Origin: Eubacteriaceae bacterium
GTDB taxonomy: Bacteria; Bacillota; Clostridia; Lachnospirales; Lachnospiraceae
Direction: 5' to 3'
Length of the DNA stretch: 64,000 nucleotides
Assembly (NCBI GenBank): GCA_910574015.1
Contig: CAJSYQ010000014.1
Span: forward strand, 17,394-81,393
Position numbers and translations under genes: made by a program. Below the pieces are notes generated by a model. The model did no database searches. It was not told the origin of the DNA and saw only the letters and a list, made by a program, of their open reading frames with translations. Of the stretch, positions 36,649 through 46,241 are shown one piece after another (position 1 is the stretch's first letter; every line of letters starts with the position of its first letter).

Positions 36649-37947
36649 CTACACTTTAATCTCAGGTATCACGGCAGTGTACGAAAAACATCCCTCTTCG
36701 TAACGCATCATTCCCATCCCCTGATACTTATCCAGTATCATCCGGACATTCTTCAGACCAATCCCATGTCTTCCCTTATCTTCTTTACTTGTAGGGATTG
36801 CATCATCCTGAATGTCAACCGGTTCAGACACTGTATTCCGGATAGAAAGCACAAACTGCCGCTTCTCCCTGACAAGTTTTACCCATATTTTACGCCCGCT
36901 CTCTAATTTTCCACATGCCTCTATTGCATTGTCCAGAAGATTGGACAACAGACTGACCGCATCCTGCTCCTCCAGCCATAAATCGGATAAATCATTGGCA
37001 TAAAAGAGAAATGAAATATCCTTTCGCTTTGCCAGACGATATTTCTGGTTCAATACGACATTGAGAATCGGATGGTTGACATCCACATTCTGCATCTGGT
37101 CGGGAAGCGAATCTGCCAGCTTCTCTGCATATGCCTCCGCCTCCTTATACTGCTGTCTTTTTAGCAGCCCCTGCATACAGCCAATCTGATTATGGTAATC
37201 GTGCAAAATACGTTTTTGCTCTTCATAATTGAGGCTCATTTCATGGTATAACTGAATTTTTTCCTCATTTCTCTCCTGCAGCAGACGGATCTGGTTCCAT
37301 CGCCTATCTTTCTCTGAAATAAACTTCAGCCATTCAAACATAACAACATTCATTACCATAATGCCAAGAGAAACTGCCAGATAGTCTGCCGAACTGTTCC
37401 TGCCCAGAAAGGAAAAAAGCATGACCAACATGATAACCATAGACAGCACTGGAAAACATATCATCAAAATCCATGCCGGTCCCTCTATCTGCACTTCCCT
37501 TCCCCGCTTCCAGAAATGTTCGGACCCTAAGACAACAACAAAAAGAACCGTTTTGCAGATCAAAACCAGGATAACCTGCATCACATCGTTTTCCAGATAG
37601 TTTTTATCTATAAAGGTACTCAGAATGATAAACGAAAAATAATCCACGCAATACAATAATGTATAAAATGCCCCGCATATAAATAATTTCTTCTGCCATC
37701 TTCCTAAAAAGAAAATCTGCGATAATAAAAATATGCCAAATACAATCCCCAGAATCCGATATACATATAAATCCTGTGAATTAGTAAGGCATCCGATTCC
37801 CCAGATCATTCCGGCCAATAAAAATACGAATAAGCCTCCTTTCCATTTGGCCAAAAACCTCTGCTTCAAAAAAATGTCCAGAAAAATCCTACAGCAAAGG
37901 GCTTCATAGAAAACAATGCTGATACTCTTCAAAAATTCTTCCAACAT
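36649..37947 (-). CDS. agrC: AgrC-like sensor histidine kinase
   Basis: A 432-residue GHKL-type histidine kinase. The N-terminal half holds about six membrane helices and the cytoplasmic half has the phospho-accepting His249 (KRILHDYHNQIGCMQGLLKR), the N-box LLSNLLDNAIEAC and a glycine-rich GRHGIGLKNVRMIL. The start at 37947 follows GGAGGAG; the frame also opens five codons earlier within that site. It should sense the AgrD-derived peptide. The response regulator gene ends 19 bases upstream. Confidence 0.9.
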   Translation of the reverse strand: MLEEFLKSISIVFYEALCCRIFLDIFLKQRFLAKWKGGLFVFLLAGMIWGIGCLTNSQDLYVYRILGIVFGIFLLSQIFFLGRWQKKLFICGAFYTLLYCVDYFSFIILSTFIDKNYLENDVMQVILVLICKTVLFVVVLGSEHFWKRGREVQIEGPAWILMICFPVLSMVIMLVMLFSFLGRNSSADYLAVSLGIMVMNVVMFEWLKFISEKDRRWNQIRLLQERNEEKIQLYHEMSLNYEEQKRILHDYHNQIGCMQGLLKRQQYKEAEAYAEKLADSLPDQMQNVDVNHPILNVVLNQKYRLAKRKDISFLFYANDLSDLWLEEQDAVSLLSNLLDNAIEACGKLESGRKIWVKLVREKRQFVLSIRNTVSEPVDIQDDAIPTSKEDKGRHGIGLKNVRMILDKYQGMGMMRYEEGCFSYTAVIPEIKV

Positions 37948-37966
37948 TCCATTCTCCTCCATATGT

Positions 37967-38683
37967 TTATATCTCTTTATACTGCAAATACCGTTGCTTT
38001 ACTTCAGGATATCTGGGACGGGAAACCGGAATCTCAGACCCATCAGACAGACAAATTAAATAGTTATTGATCTGCTCGATATGCCCAAGGTTAACCAAAA
38101 AGCTCTGATGACAACGGGCAAAATTAAACTCCGACATTTTGGATTCCAGTTCGTTAATCTGACCATACATATACAAAATTTCGCCCTTTCTTCTAAACTG
38201 TAATTTATGGGACTGGCTTTCTATATATAGCAGGTCATCCAGCAGTATGATCCTTTTCCCGCCAACAAAGGGAAATTCCATCCTATGTCCGCTACACTTT
38301 CTTGTTTTTATAATGTCAGCCAGACAATCCGGCAATGATTTGTCAATTTCCTTTTTCATAATATAACGCACCGCCCTGACATTATACCCCTCAAAAACGT
38401 AATCCGGCGTGACTGTAATAAAAACAATGTCAATTTCCGGATTTTTCTCCCGAATATAATAGGCTGCATCCATCCCATTCATGCCGTCCATTTCGATATC
38501 CAGAAATATGATGTCAAACTTCTGGATATTTTCTTCTCTTTCACAAAAAACATCCCCATTCACGAATAATTCAATCCGAAACAGCACATCCTCTTTTACC
38601 AGATAATCCCTGACAACACTTTCAACATAGTTCCTATAATACTTCTCGTCATCACAAATAGCAATATTTAATTCCAAACCCAT
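37967..38683 (-). CDS. agrA: AgrA-like LytTR response regulator
   Basis: A 238-residue regulator: receiver domain with Asp9-11 type acidic pocket (IAICDDEKYY), phospho-acceptor Asp62 (IIFLDIEMDGMNG), and a C-terminal LytTR DNA-binding domain (ILLDDLLYIESQSHKLQFR; FARCHQSFLVNLGHIEQIN). The ATG at 38683 follows AGAGG by seven bases. It precedes agrC and is upstream of the whole toxin locus. Its expected targets are short direct repeats like those at 34765-34791. Confidence 0.92.
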   Translation of the reverse strand: MGLELNIAICDDEKYYRNYVESVVRDYLVKEDVLFRIELFVNGDVFCEREENIQKFDIIFLDIEMDGMNGMDAAYYIREKNPEIDIVFITVTPDYVFEGYNVRAVRYIMKKEIDKSLPDCLADIIKTRKCSGHRMEFPFVGGKRIILLDDLLYIESQSHKLQFRRKGEILYMYGQINELESKMSEFNFARCHQSFLVNLGHIEQINNYLICLSDGSEIPVSRPRYPEVKQRYLQYKEI

Positions 38684-38863
38684 AGCATCCTCTCGCCTAA
38701 TTCTTTTGTCATTCTGCAACCATCTTATTATTTTAGCATATCTACAGACCATTTGCGACTAAAAATCAACTCAACGAAAGTCACTATGTACATAGTAACA
38801 TCATATAAGGGTATCGTCAAACCGTAACTTTTTGTTTAGTATCATAGTTAAGAGGTGTTTTTC

Positions 38864-39109
38864 ATGAAAAAGGAAATTTTTACAATGAACCAGTATGGTT
38901 CCGTCAAAATTAATATAAAGAAATATATGGATTCTGAGAACATAACCAGAAATGCGCTGGCAAAAGCCATCAATACAAGATTTGAAGTAATTGACAAATG
39001 GTATAACGGATATGTCGAAAAAATTGATGCAGATATCCTTGCCAGAATCTGCTATGTTTTAGACTGCACACCGGGCGACATTATTGCATATGAACAGGAT
39101 ATCGAATAA
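38864..39109 (+). CDS. YozG-like small XRE regulator
   Basis: An 81-residue protein with a compact Cro/CI helix-turn-helix covering most of its length (ITRNALAKAINTRFEVIDKW; ILARICYVLDCTPGDIIAYE). The ATG at 38864 has AGAGGTG upstream; an in-frame ATG seven codons later is also possible. It diverges from agrA across about 180 bases and may regulate it, or the sortase block converging from the other side. That is inferred. Confidence 0.8.
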   Translation: MKKEIFTMNQYGSVKINIKKYMDSENITRNALAKAINTRFEVIDKWYNGYVEKIDADILARICYVLDCTPGDIIAYEQDIE

Positions 39110-39165
39110 TCTGAGAAATATGTCATTTCAGCTTTTCTGCAAATCCCAAAAATAATCTTCCAAAG

Positions 39166-39205
39166 AAAAAATCTGCAGATCAGAGGCCTTTCCCTAACCT
39201 GCAGA
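39166..39205 (-). terminator. Terminator of the adhesin-sortase unit
   Basis: TCTGCAG and CTGCAGA arms enclose a 20-base loop and are followed by TTTTTT on the minus strand. It lies just after the sortase stop and before the convergent small XRE gene. Confidence 0.7.
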
Positions 39206-39213
39206 AATAAAAT

Positions 39214-40008
39214 TTATTCTTTTATAATTTCATCCGGTTTTCTGACAGAGATCACCAACAGCCTGGCATCCCGTCCCATCCAGCTCCGACAGGTAGACAG
39301 CGTGAGAAACTCATACTTCCGAAAAAACTCCTCTGGTGCTTCCTTCTCAAGTTCTGCCTTGATCTTCTTTCCCATCTCAGTCTGGTACAGACTCCCGGAA
39401 AGTATCTTACCTACATATCCACCATACTCATCCCAGTTCCCGACATCGGTGAAAGAATAGACAGAAGATGATGTCGTTGTCTGCATTACCGACATGATCT
39501 GGTACTTCCGTTTCTCATCCCCCGCCCGGAAGCTGACTTCCGGATGCTCCTTATAAAAGATTTCACTGGAATACGCATGGAGCGCTCCGAACATCTTGCC
39601 TCCGTTGATATTGTGCCCATAAATAATGCAGTTATCACTGTCAATCATGCATCTGGAATCCAGAAACGGGGTGCCATAAAAACTATAGTTCCCATCGAAA
39701 TCCCGATGCAGGTAATACTCGCTGTCACCTTTCCGCTGCATGACCGGATAAGAAATGCTGGTGTCCTTAATCTTCAGCCAGCCAATCCAGTCTGGATTTT
39801 TTTCTTCCTCTGGCAAAATGCGAGAAACGGGATGTAAATCCCGCTCCTCTATTTCCTCCAGCTGGTCGAATCGGACTTCCTGCTCTTTGTCATTCTGGTA
39901 AGAACGGTATACAAAATACCCCGCTACCAGAAATGCCAACAAAAAAAAGAGGCATGACAACCTCTTGATCCGTTTCTTCCTGCAATTTACTTTTTTCTCC
40001 TGTCTCAT
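39214..40008 (-). CDS. srtB: Class B sortase
   Basis: A 264-residue membrane transpeptidase. One N-terminal TM helix (LSCLFFLLAFLVAGYFVY) is followed by a class B fold with His132 (IIYGHNINGGKMFG), catalytic Cys240 (FLTLSTCRSW) and a conserved Arg in the RDARLLVIS segment. Its start overlaps the stop of the adhesin gene as ATGA, so enzyme and probable substrate are co-translated. Likely substrate motif: VPQTG in the adhesin. Confidence 0.92.
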   Translation of the reverse strand: MRQEKKVNCRKKRIKRLSCLFFLLAFLVAGYFVYRSYQNDKEQEVRFDQLEEIEERDLHPVSRILPEEEKNPDWIGWLKIKDTSISYPVMQRKGDSEYYLHRDFDGNYSFYGTPFLDSRCMIDSDNCIIYGHNINGGKMFGALHAYSSEIFYKEHPEVSFRAGDEKRKYQIMSVMQTTTSSSVYSFTDVGNWDEYGGYVGKILSGSLYQTEMGKKIKAELEKEAPEEFFRKYEFLTLSTCRSWMGRDARLLVISVRKPDEIIKE

Positions 40009-43000
40009 TTTGCACGCGCCTTTTTCCTTCGAAAGAAGAACATTCCAGCACTCCCCAACATGGAAAACAGGATGACTGCTGCTACAAGCGGTGTGGTTCC
40101 GCCTGTCTGTGGCACTTTTGGTGTCGGTATCTTCTTATCTGTTACTGATACTTTTTGTACCTCTCCAGTATCTTTTACCGTAAACTGAACCGGTTGTGCA
40201 AGCTGGTAGCCTTTCGGCGCCTCAATCTCTTTGAATGTATAGGTTTCCCCTGCTTTCAGTTTCCCGATGATGTCATAGCCCTCCTCTTTGGACGTAAAGC
40301 TCATAACCTTTTTATCACTGCTGTCAAATACCTCGAATTTTGCACCACGAAGCCCCTGCCCGGTATCGCTTGCCAGTTTGATCAGACGGATTTTTGTAGT
40401 GTCATCTTTCATCTGCACACTCTGAAACTCTCCCGAATCCTCTATGGCAAACTCAATACTGTCGGCGGTTGCATACCCATCTGCCGGCCGCTTCTCTGTC
40501 AGGATGTAAGACTTTCCCACTGCCAGTTTCTGCTCGATGATGTGCTTTTCCTTCGTGGAGGTCCATGACTCAATTACGGTATCCGTATCTTTTTCCGTAA
40601 TCTGCAGTTCACAGCCCGGTATCTCCTCTGAGCCTGCAATCTCAGTCTTGGAGATTTCCACTTTTGTTGTGTCATCCACCATATGGATCACATTATCAGT
40701 TCGGAGCGTCCTGTTTTCTCCATTTATGATGACTGCCTGTGTCTGACCGTTCTCTCCCTGAACAATCTGAAAGTTAATGCTCTCTGCTGTAGCAAAACCA
40801 TTCGCTGGTCTGGTTTCCGTCAACGTATAGTCCGTATCGTGAAGCAGGCCATTTACCTGCACTGCCCCCTTTTCATCCAGAATGGCTGTGACATTGCGAT
40901 AACCCATATCCTCCAGTTTTTCATTCACACGGATGGATTCCTGATTACCGGATGTCCAGCTCACAATGACATTGCCCGCTGCATCCGTAATCTGCAGTTC
41001 ACAGCCCGGCAGTTCCTCACTGTTTGCGATGGAGGTTTTGCTGATGACTGTGCTTGTCTGAGCATTGACCGCTTCCACATCCGCAGCAATCACCTTTGTT
41101 TCCTGATCCTTGTACTCCAGATGCACCGGATACTCCGTTTCATTCAGGTAATAGCTTCCGGATACGGACAATTCTTTCAGATAGTAATCACCGGAATTCA
41201 GCGTGGTGGCAGAATCCGTAGCCGGAACGCTTTCGGATTCATCTTCCGTCTCTCCTGCTGCGTCATCTTCGGATTCATCCTCTGCATCTTCTTCTGTTTC
41301 CAAATCTTCTCCCGATTCATCCTCCACATCTTCTGTATCTTTTCCAAATGCAGTTTTCGATGTATTTGCCAGTGTCAGAAGACTTTCCAGAGGTGGCATT
41401 GTCCCAACTGCCGGTGTTTCAGTAGGTTCTGCATCTACAGCAGAATCCGTATCCACTTTCGGGTAATTCTCACTCATCAACGGAAGATCAAGATCCGATT
41501 CTGCTTTTCCATCGGCATCCGTGGTAACCGTTCCAAGCTGCGTTCCGGCAGCCACAATCTTTTCTCCATCGGCATTGTAAATATCATTTCTGGTAAAGAT
41601 ACCAAATACCGCACCCTCGACGGCCTGTCTGGTGGCAGCGTCTGTCTTAAACAGGGAAATGGCTGCCTTTGCGCGGGCATTGACTACATTCAATACGCCA
41701 TCTTTGTCCGTGGCGTCTGTGGCATTGAGAACGTATTCCTCATCCTTGTTTTTCCAGTTAAATTCCACATCCCATCCCTGCTCCGGCAGAACATAGCCAT
41801 ATCCGGCCTCTTTCTCCGTCAAATGGTATTTCCCAAGCGGCAGGTCAACCGTTACCGTACCATCCTCATCCACTGTATATCCGGTGATATCCTTACATTC
41901 TCTGGTAAATTCTGCGCCCCTGCCTGTTGTGATTGTTGTCACAAGTTCACCCTTATCGTACCAGTTCGTTCCCTGATTGTCCTGCGTTGCAATATCCTCC
42001 GCTGCCGTAACCTCGAACACGCAGCCTCTCAGAAAACGGTCCTCATAGACAAACGCTCCCTCTTCATAGCCTGTCAGCATCTCACCGGTCTTATAGAGTT
42101 TCAACCTGCCTGCCGTTTCATGATTTGTGTAAGTTACGGTAACAACGGCATGGGTATAGCCGTCTTCGTCGGTAAAGCTCTCATAATTGTCGGCTTTGCT
42201 GTTAATCGTTACCTCAATGTATTTCTCTGTGATGTGAAGGCCGCTGGCAGAATCCGTCTCATAAATACGATAAGTACCTGACTTCAGTTCCTTTACGGTC
42301 ATAATCTCGCCGGACTCATCCGTTACAAACTGGTTTACCGTCACGTTTTTATTTCCATCACTATAACTCTGCTCGACTAGCTTCTCCCCGTCATCCGTCA
42401 CTTTGTAGATCTGGTATGTGGTGCCGGGTTTTAGTACCTGCTTTTCGGTGTTGCCATCTTTTTTGAGGATTCTCAAGTAGGCTTTGAACAAATTGTTATT
42501 CATTGGATACAGATAGGTTTTTCCATTTTGAGTCACTTCTACATCTTTAATGTCTTCAATCAGAACGGCATCTGTTTCCCCGGAATCTACCTGATGGATC
42601 TGATATAATCCATAATACAAATCACCCGAAACTCCATATCCATTTTCGTCTGTATGGATAATGGCTCTTTCATAATCATCGCAGGCATCATAACTTCCTT
42701 TGCGTTTTAAGAATACCTGAAATGTCGCATTAGCCTCCGGATGCAGTGATCCCGTCTGCCCCTCAGAATCATACTTCTGCACTGCAACCTTACCCAATAT
42801 CGGTTGATTTCCGTACTCCTCCGTCGCAAGGTCATAGGTATACTCTGCCGCGTTATTCGAGGCATCCACTTTCACTGTGAGCACATCATTGGAAAGCGTA
42901 TATCCCACTGGTGCCTTGACTTCCTTCAGGTAGTAGGCATTGCCGCTCCGCAGGAAATCTGTCACCATCTTTCCATCCTGGACGGTATAAATCCCTGCCG

Positions 43001-44423
43001 TTTTTGCTATGCCCTGAGCATCATAGACGGTTGCCTTATTCGTGCAGGAAGCATCCGCATATAACTGGAACTGCGCCCCTTCCAGGCTGGCATCCCCATG
43101 CGGTTTCTTATCTGCGCTGTATTTATCAATCTTGACAACATCAATGGTCGCTTTCTTGTATTTGTTGATAACTCCCACCTGATATGCTTTGGAATAATCG
43201 GAGGCCACCTCCTCTAAAGAATCCGGCCACTGCCCATCCTCATTCCGACTCCAACTGTTTGCCTTTTTTAAAGTAATCCTTTTTCCTTTGGCAAACTCTG
43301 GGTCCAAAACGATGTGTTTATTATCCCCCGTATTATCTTCCGTCAAGGTATACGTATTGGAAATGTCATTTTTCAGTTCTTTCATTTCCTGATTCATTAG
43401 TTTCTTGGCGGATTCTTTGGTCAGGTCAGAGGCGAAGTCTACACCCTCATCCAGATCAAGGTCATCCGTCAGATGTTTCTTTGCAGCTTTCTTGTCATCT
43501 GCAGACATATCCTTCAGTTCTGAATCCGGATAATAATAGTATTCCTGCGTCTGCAGACGGTATGTCATTCGGAAGGCTATACGTCCGCTGTCCCGCGTGA
43601 ACCCTGTCATACTGAAGGAGGTATCGTTATCATCATCGGCATCACCTGTTTCCGTGCCATCCCGATCTGTCATGGCAAAAGAGTAGAGATCATCCAGGTT
43701 ATCTGCATCCAACGTGAACTGTATTCCCCCCAGTCCTTTACCATCCTCATCCTTTTTCATCACCGTAATTCTCTGCCGATAATACTCACTGTCATTGATA
43801 CTGGCTACCTCTGGCACGTCATCCGCATCTACTGTCAGCAGCCTCTGATATCTTTTGCTGTTCCCTGTCTTCTGCCAAATGGTAACATCCGCTGTCCATG
43901 CCCCGGATGGCTCAAAAATATCTTTATACAGGTCATTCACTGATTTTGTAGGAGAAATGTTAATATTTCCTTTAACCTGTTTAATGACATCTTTTAACTG
44001 CGCTTCGGAATTACGTCCTTCAGCGATGGACCAAATGAGCGCCTGACCCATGACAAACGCCTTGCCGGATCGGTTTCTGTCCACTACATACCAGCGGACG
44101 ATTTTGGCATAATACCCATTTTTTTCACCGCCGGTATTCTGATCAAAATGATGTGTTTCTTCTGCTGAATAGGTATTCCCGGAATGACAGGTATACCCTA
44201 AATTAATGCAGAATGCCTTTTTCCCATTCAGCTTCATCTGCCACCATGTCCCGCTTTTTGTCTTCGAACCAATGGAAACCGTTCCCTTCCGGCCAAGGGA
44301 CGACAGGCTCACTGAGGCAGATGCTGCACTGGATACTGAGGAATTTACCGCAGTCACACCGCACAATAGGGCAAATACCATTATATACGTCACAATTTTT
44401 CTAATTTTTTTATTTATTTTCAT
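40005..44423 (-). CDS. Thioester-domain, Cna/SpaA-repeat surface adhesin
   Basis: A 1472-residue cell-wall protein. After the signal peptide comes a thioester-type domain (AFCINLGYTC with GQALIWSIAEG supplying the Cys and Gln pair). Many SpaA/Cna-B modules follow, with repeated KTxIAxSEExPGCELQIT and TETRPANGFATAES elements. An acidic linker around 41.2-41.35 kb (EDESGEDLETEEDAEDES) interrupts the series. The C-terminus has VPQTGG near residue 1437, a membrane helix and FRRKK. The ATG at 44423 has AAAGGA upstream. It is probably anchored by the sortase encoded downstream. Confidence 0.88.
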   Translation of the reverse strand: MKINKKIRKIVTYIMVFALLCGVTAVNSSVSSAASASVSLSSLGRKGTVSIGSKTKSGTWWQMKLNGKKAFCINLGYTCHSGNTYSAEETHHFDQNTGGEKNGYYAKIVRWYVVDRNRSGKAFVMGQALIWSIAEGRNSEAQLKDVIKQVKGNINISPTKSVNDLYKDIFEPSGAWTADVTIWQKTGNSKRYQRLLTVDADDVPEVASINDSEYYRQRITVMKKDEDGKGLGGIQFTLDADNLDDLYSFAMTDRDGTETGDADDDNDTSFSMTGFTRDSGRIAFRMTYRLQTQEYYYYPDSELKDMSADDKKAAKKHLTDDLDLDEGVDFASDLTKESAKKLMNQEMKELKNDISNTYTLTEDNTGDNKHIVLDPEFAKGKRITLKKANSWSRNEDGQWPDSLEEVASDYSKAYQVGVINKYKKATIDVVKIDKYSADKKPHGDASLEGAQFQLYADASCTNKATVYDAQGIAKTAGIYTVQDGKMVTDFLRSGNAYYLKEVKAPVGYTLSNDVLTVKVDASNNAAEYTYDLATEEYGNQPILGKVAVQKYDSEGQTGSLHPEANATFQVFLKRKGSYDACDDYERAIIHTDENGYGVSGDLYYGLYQIHQVDSGETDAVLIEDIKDVEVTQNGKTYLYPMNNNLFKAYLRILKKDGNTEKQVLKPGTTYQIYKVTDDGEKLVEQSYSDGNKNVTVNQFVTDESGEIMTVKELKSGTYRIYETDSASGLHITEKYIEVTINSKADNYESFTDEDGYTHAVVTVTYTNHETAGRLKLYKTGEMLTGYEEGAFVYEDRFLRGCVFEVTAAEDIATQDNQGTNWYDKGELVTTITTGRGAEFTRECKDITGYTVDEDGTVTVDLPLGKYHLTEKEAGYGYVLPEQGWDVEFNWKNKDEEYVLNATDATDKDGVLNVVNARAKAAISLFKTDAATRQAVEGAVFGIFTRNDIYNADGEKIVAAGTQLGTVTTDADGKAESDLDLPLMSENYPKVDTDSAVDAEPTETPAVGTMPPLESLLTLANTSKTAFGKDTEDVEDESGEDLETEEDAEDESEDDAAGETEDESESVPATDSATTLNSGDYYLKELSVSGSYYLNETEYPVHLEYKDQETKVIAADVEAVNAQTSTVISKTSIANSEELPGCELQITDAAGNVIVSWTSGNQESIRVNEKLEDMGYRNVTAILDEKGAVQVNGLLHDTDYTLTETRPANGFATAESINFQIVQGENGQTQAVIINGENRTLRTDNVIHMVDDTTKVEISKTEIAGSEEIPGCELQITEKDTDTVIESWTSTKEKHIIEQKLAVGKSYILTEKRPADGYATADSIEFAIEDSGEFQSVQMKDDTTKIRLIKLASDTGQGLRGAKFEVFDSSDKKVMSFTSKEEGYDIIGKLKAGETYTFKEIEAPKGYQLAQPVQFTVKDTGEVQKVSVTDKKIPTPKVPQTGGTTPLVAAVILFSMLGSAGMFFFRRKKARAK

Positions 44424-44525
44424 ATCAAAGTTCCTTTCTTTTAAATCTACTGACCACGTCTCCACTCCATACTGGGGGGACCTCTTACAAACTTCGCCAT
44501 AATGATCCAACCTTTCTCCTCAATC

Positions 44526-44553
44526 AAAAAAGAGCCTGCAATCAAACAGACTC
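44526..44553 (-). terminator. T-tailed hairpin before the adhesin gene
   Basis: GAGTCTG and CAGGCTC form a 7-bp stem on the minus strand, followed by TTTTTTG. It lies between the transglutaminase-like gene and the adhesin gene and acts as a terminator or as an attenuator for the adhesin-sortase pair. Confidence 0.68.
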
Positions 44554-44590
44554 TTCCTTATTTCATGTTAACAACCTATTTTGTTACTTT

Positions 44591-46150
44591 TTAGTATTTA
44601 TCTAACTGGATATACTCCCAGTTTTTATAGCCGCCCTCCCACGGTGTCGCATCATAATAGTATTCCTGTCCGTCGATTACAGCCTGCACCTTGATGTGAA
44701 GCGCTCCATTTAATGTCGTGGTGTAAGTATATGCTTCAATCCCTATCATATTTGCCATATCACGCAACAGCTTAGCAGCACCGCCACAGTCTGTAAAACC
44801 AGTCTCCCAGTCAGCCCCGACATTTTCCTGTATAATCCATATCGTATTGTATCCAAGATAACTGCCGTTCGTATCAATTCTCGGATAGTTCATGTTATCA
44901 CGGATATACCCTTCCAGACGCTCCATTTTCTGCTGCTCAGAAAGACTGCCCCATTTTCCCAGTCCATCTTCATTGTAGTCCTCACTGCTCACTGTCTGGA
45001 TGACTTTTTCACAAAATGATTTTTTGCCTGCAGCACCATCTTTCACTTCAATCTGGAACGTATCGACGGTACGCCATGTATTATTGTTATTTTCTCCTTT
45101 TTCCAGTTCCTGGATTGAAACTGTTCGGATTCCCGGTTCCTCTGCCCTGCAGGTGTAAATCCAACCACCTTTCACTTTTTTAAAATAATTTGTATTTGTT
45201 TTTTCCTGATCCAGATACTCAATATCTTCATAAGAATACGCTGGTCCTCCCAAAACTTTTTCCCCATATGCCCCAATGCTCACATACACATTATCAAAAT
45301 CATTCGGATTTGGATTATCCGTTTTCACATACAGCACAATCGGCACGTCCTCATAAATGGTAAACTGATTTAACACGCTGACCTCATAAGAATATTTTGC
45401 CTGATATGGTGTCGGTTCCGGGGATGGTTTCGGTGTCGGCACGGATGGCACGGCCGGTTCTGGGGATGGCAGTGGTGATGGATTTCCGGCATCATTACTG
45501 TTACTGCCAATTTTTCCAACCGCTATCCGGACAACATTGCTGTACTGGGTATAGGTGCCGGATACCCTTGCCTGTACCCGGTATTCATATACCGTATCTG
45601 CCTTTACCGTCTGATCCGTAAGAGTCGTCTTCCATGCTGTCTTTAATTTTTTCCATTCCCCTGTTTCCGTTTTCCTCTGAACCACATAGTGCTCTGCTCC
45701 CGCAATTTTGCTATACTGGAGTTTCACATATCCCGTATCATTTAAAGAAGCTTTCAGCGTTCCGGCAAAAGCAGGTTTTTTCCCAGTCTGGCGGGTCTTG
45801 CTGCTTTTCGTGACCTTCACCTTATACTTGTATACCTTTTTCTTCCCGCCTTTCAGATAACAGCGGACTGTCACCATTGCCGTTCCCGGCTTTTTACCCG
45901 TAATGACAATCCTGCGGTTCTTTTTCGTCTTCTTATATTTTACTTTTGCCACGGAGGATTTGCTGCTTTTGACCCTGACCTTTTTTGCCTTTGACAGCGC
46001 TGCCAAGCGCATGGTTTTGGATGCCTTATTTGCCATATCCACTTTAACGGTCTTCGTCTTTGCCAAAGCCGTTCCCGTTCCTGCATATAGTGCCACACTC
46101 AGCAGTAATATGGTAAATATGATCGTTCTTTTTCCGTTTTTCATGTTCAT
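44591..46150 (-). CDS. Secreted transglutaminase-like protein
   Basis: A 519-residue secreted protein. After a signal peptide ending about TALA comes a lysine-rich Ig-like region, then an Fn3-type domain (VVQRKTETGEWKKLKTAWKT), a Pro-rich linker with PSPLPSPEPAVPSVPTPKPS, and a C-terminal transglutaminase-like domain with Cys455 (FTDCGGAAKLLRDMA), His485 (GALHIKVQAV) and Asp500 (YYYDATPWEGG). Such enzymes cut or cross-link peptides and may act on neighbouring surface proteins. No sorting signal is seen. Located between the signal peptidase and adhesin genes. Confidence 0.84.
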   Translation of the reverse strand: MNMKNGKRTIIFTILLLSVALYAGTGTALAKTKTVKVDMANKASKTMRLAALSKAKKVRVKSSKSSVAKVKYKKTKKNRRIVITGKKPGTAMVTVRCYLKGGKKKVYKYKVKVTKSSKTRQTGKKPAFAGTLKASLNDTGYVKLQYSKIAGAEHYVVQRKTETGEWKKLKTAWKTTLTDQTVKADTVYEYRVQARVSGTYTQYSNVVRIAVGKIGSNSNDAGNPSPLPSPEPAVPSVPTPKPSPEPTPYQAKYSYEVSVLNQFTIYEDVPIVLYVKTDNPNPNDFDNVYVSIGAYGEKVLGGPAYSYEDIEYLDQEKTNTNYFKKVKGGWIYTCRAEEPGIRTVSIQELEKGENNNNTWRTVDTFQIEVKDGAAGKKSFCEKVIQTVSSEDYNEDGLGKWGSLSEQQKMERLEGYIRDNMNYPRIDTNGSYLGYNTIWIIQENVGADWETGFTDCGGAAKLLRDMANMIGIEAYTYTTTLNGALHIKVQAVIDGQEYYYDATPWEGGYKNWEYIQLDKY

Positions 46151-46241
46151 CAGTCCCTTCTCATTCTCCAGTTCCGATCTCAGACCAGTTCCAGACCTAC
46201 CTACATCATAACACTATGACCACAAACATTCCAGAAAAATC

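Noticed and set aside
40683..42281. A 532-codon open frame on the plus strand opposite the adhesin gene
   Set aside because: It mirrors a repetitive coding region, lacks a good ribosome site, and its cysteine-rich composition is what the antisense of a Cna-type repeat gene would give. The minus-strand adhesin has signal peptide, domains and sorting signal.
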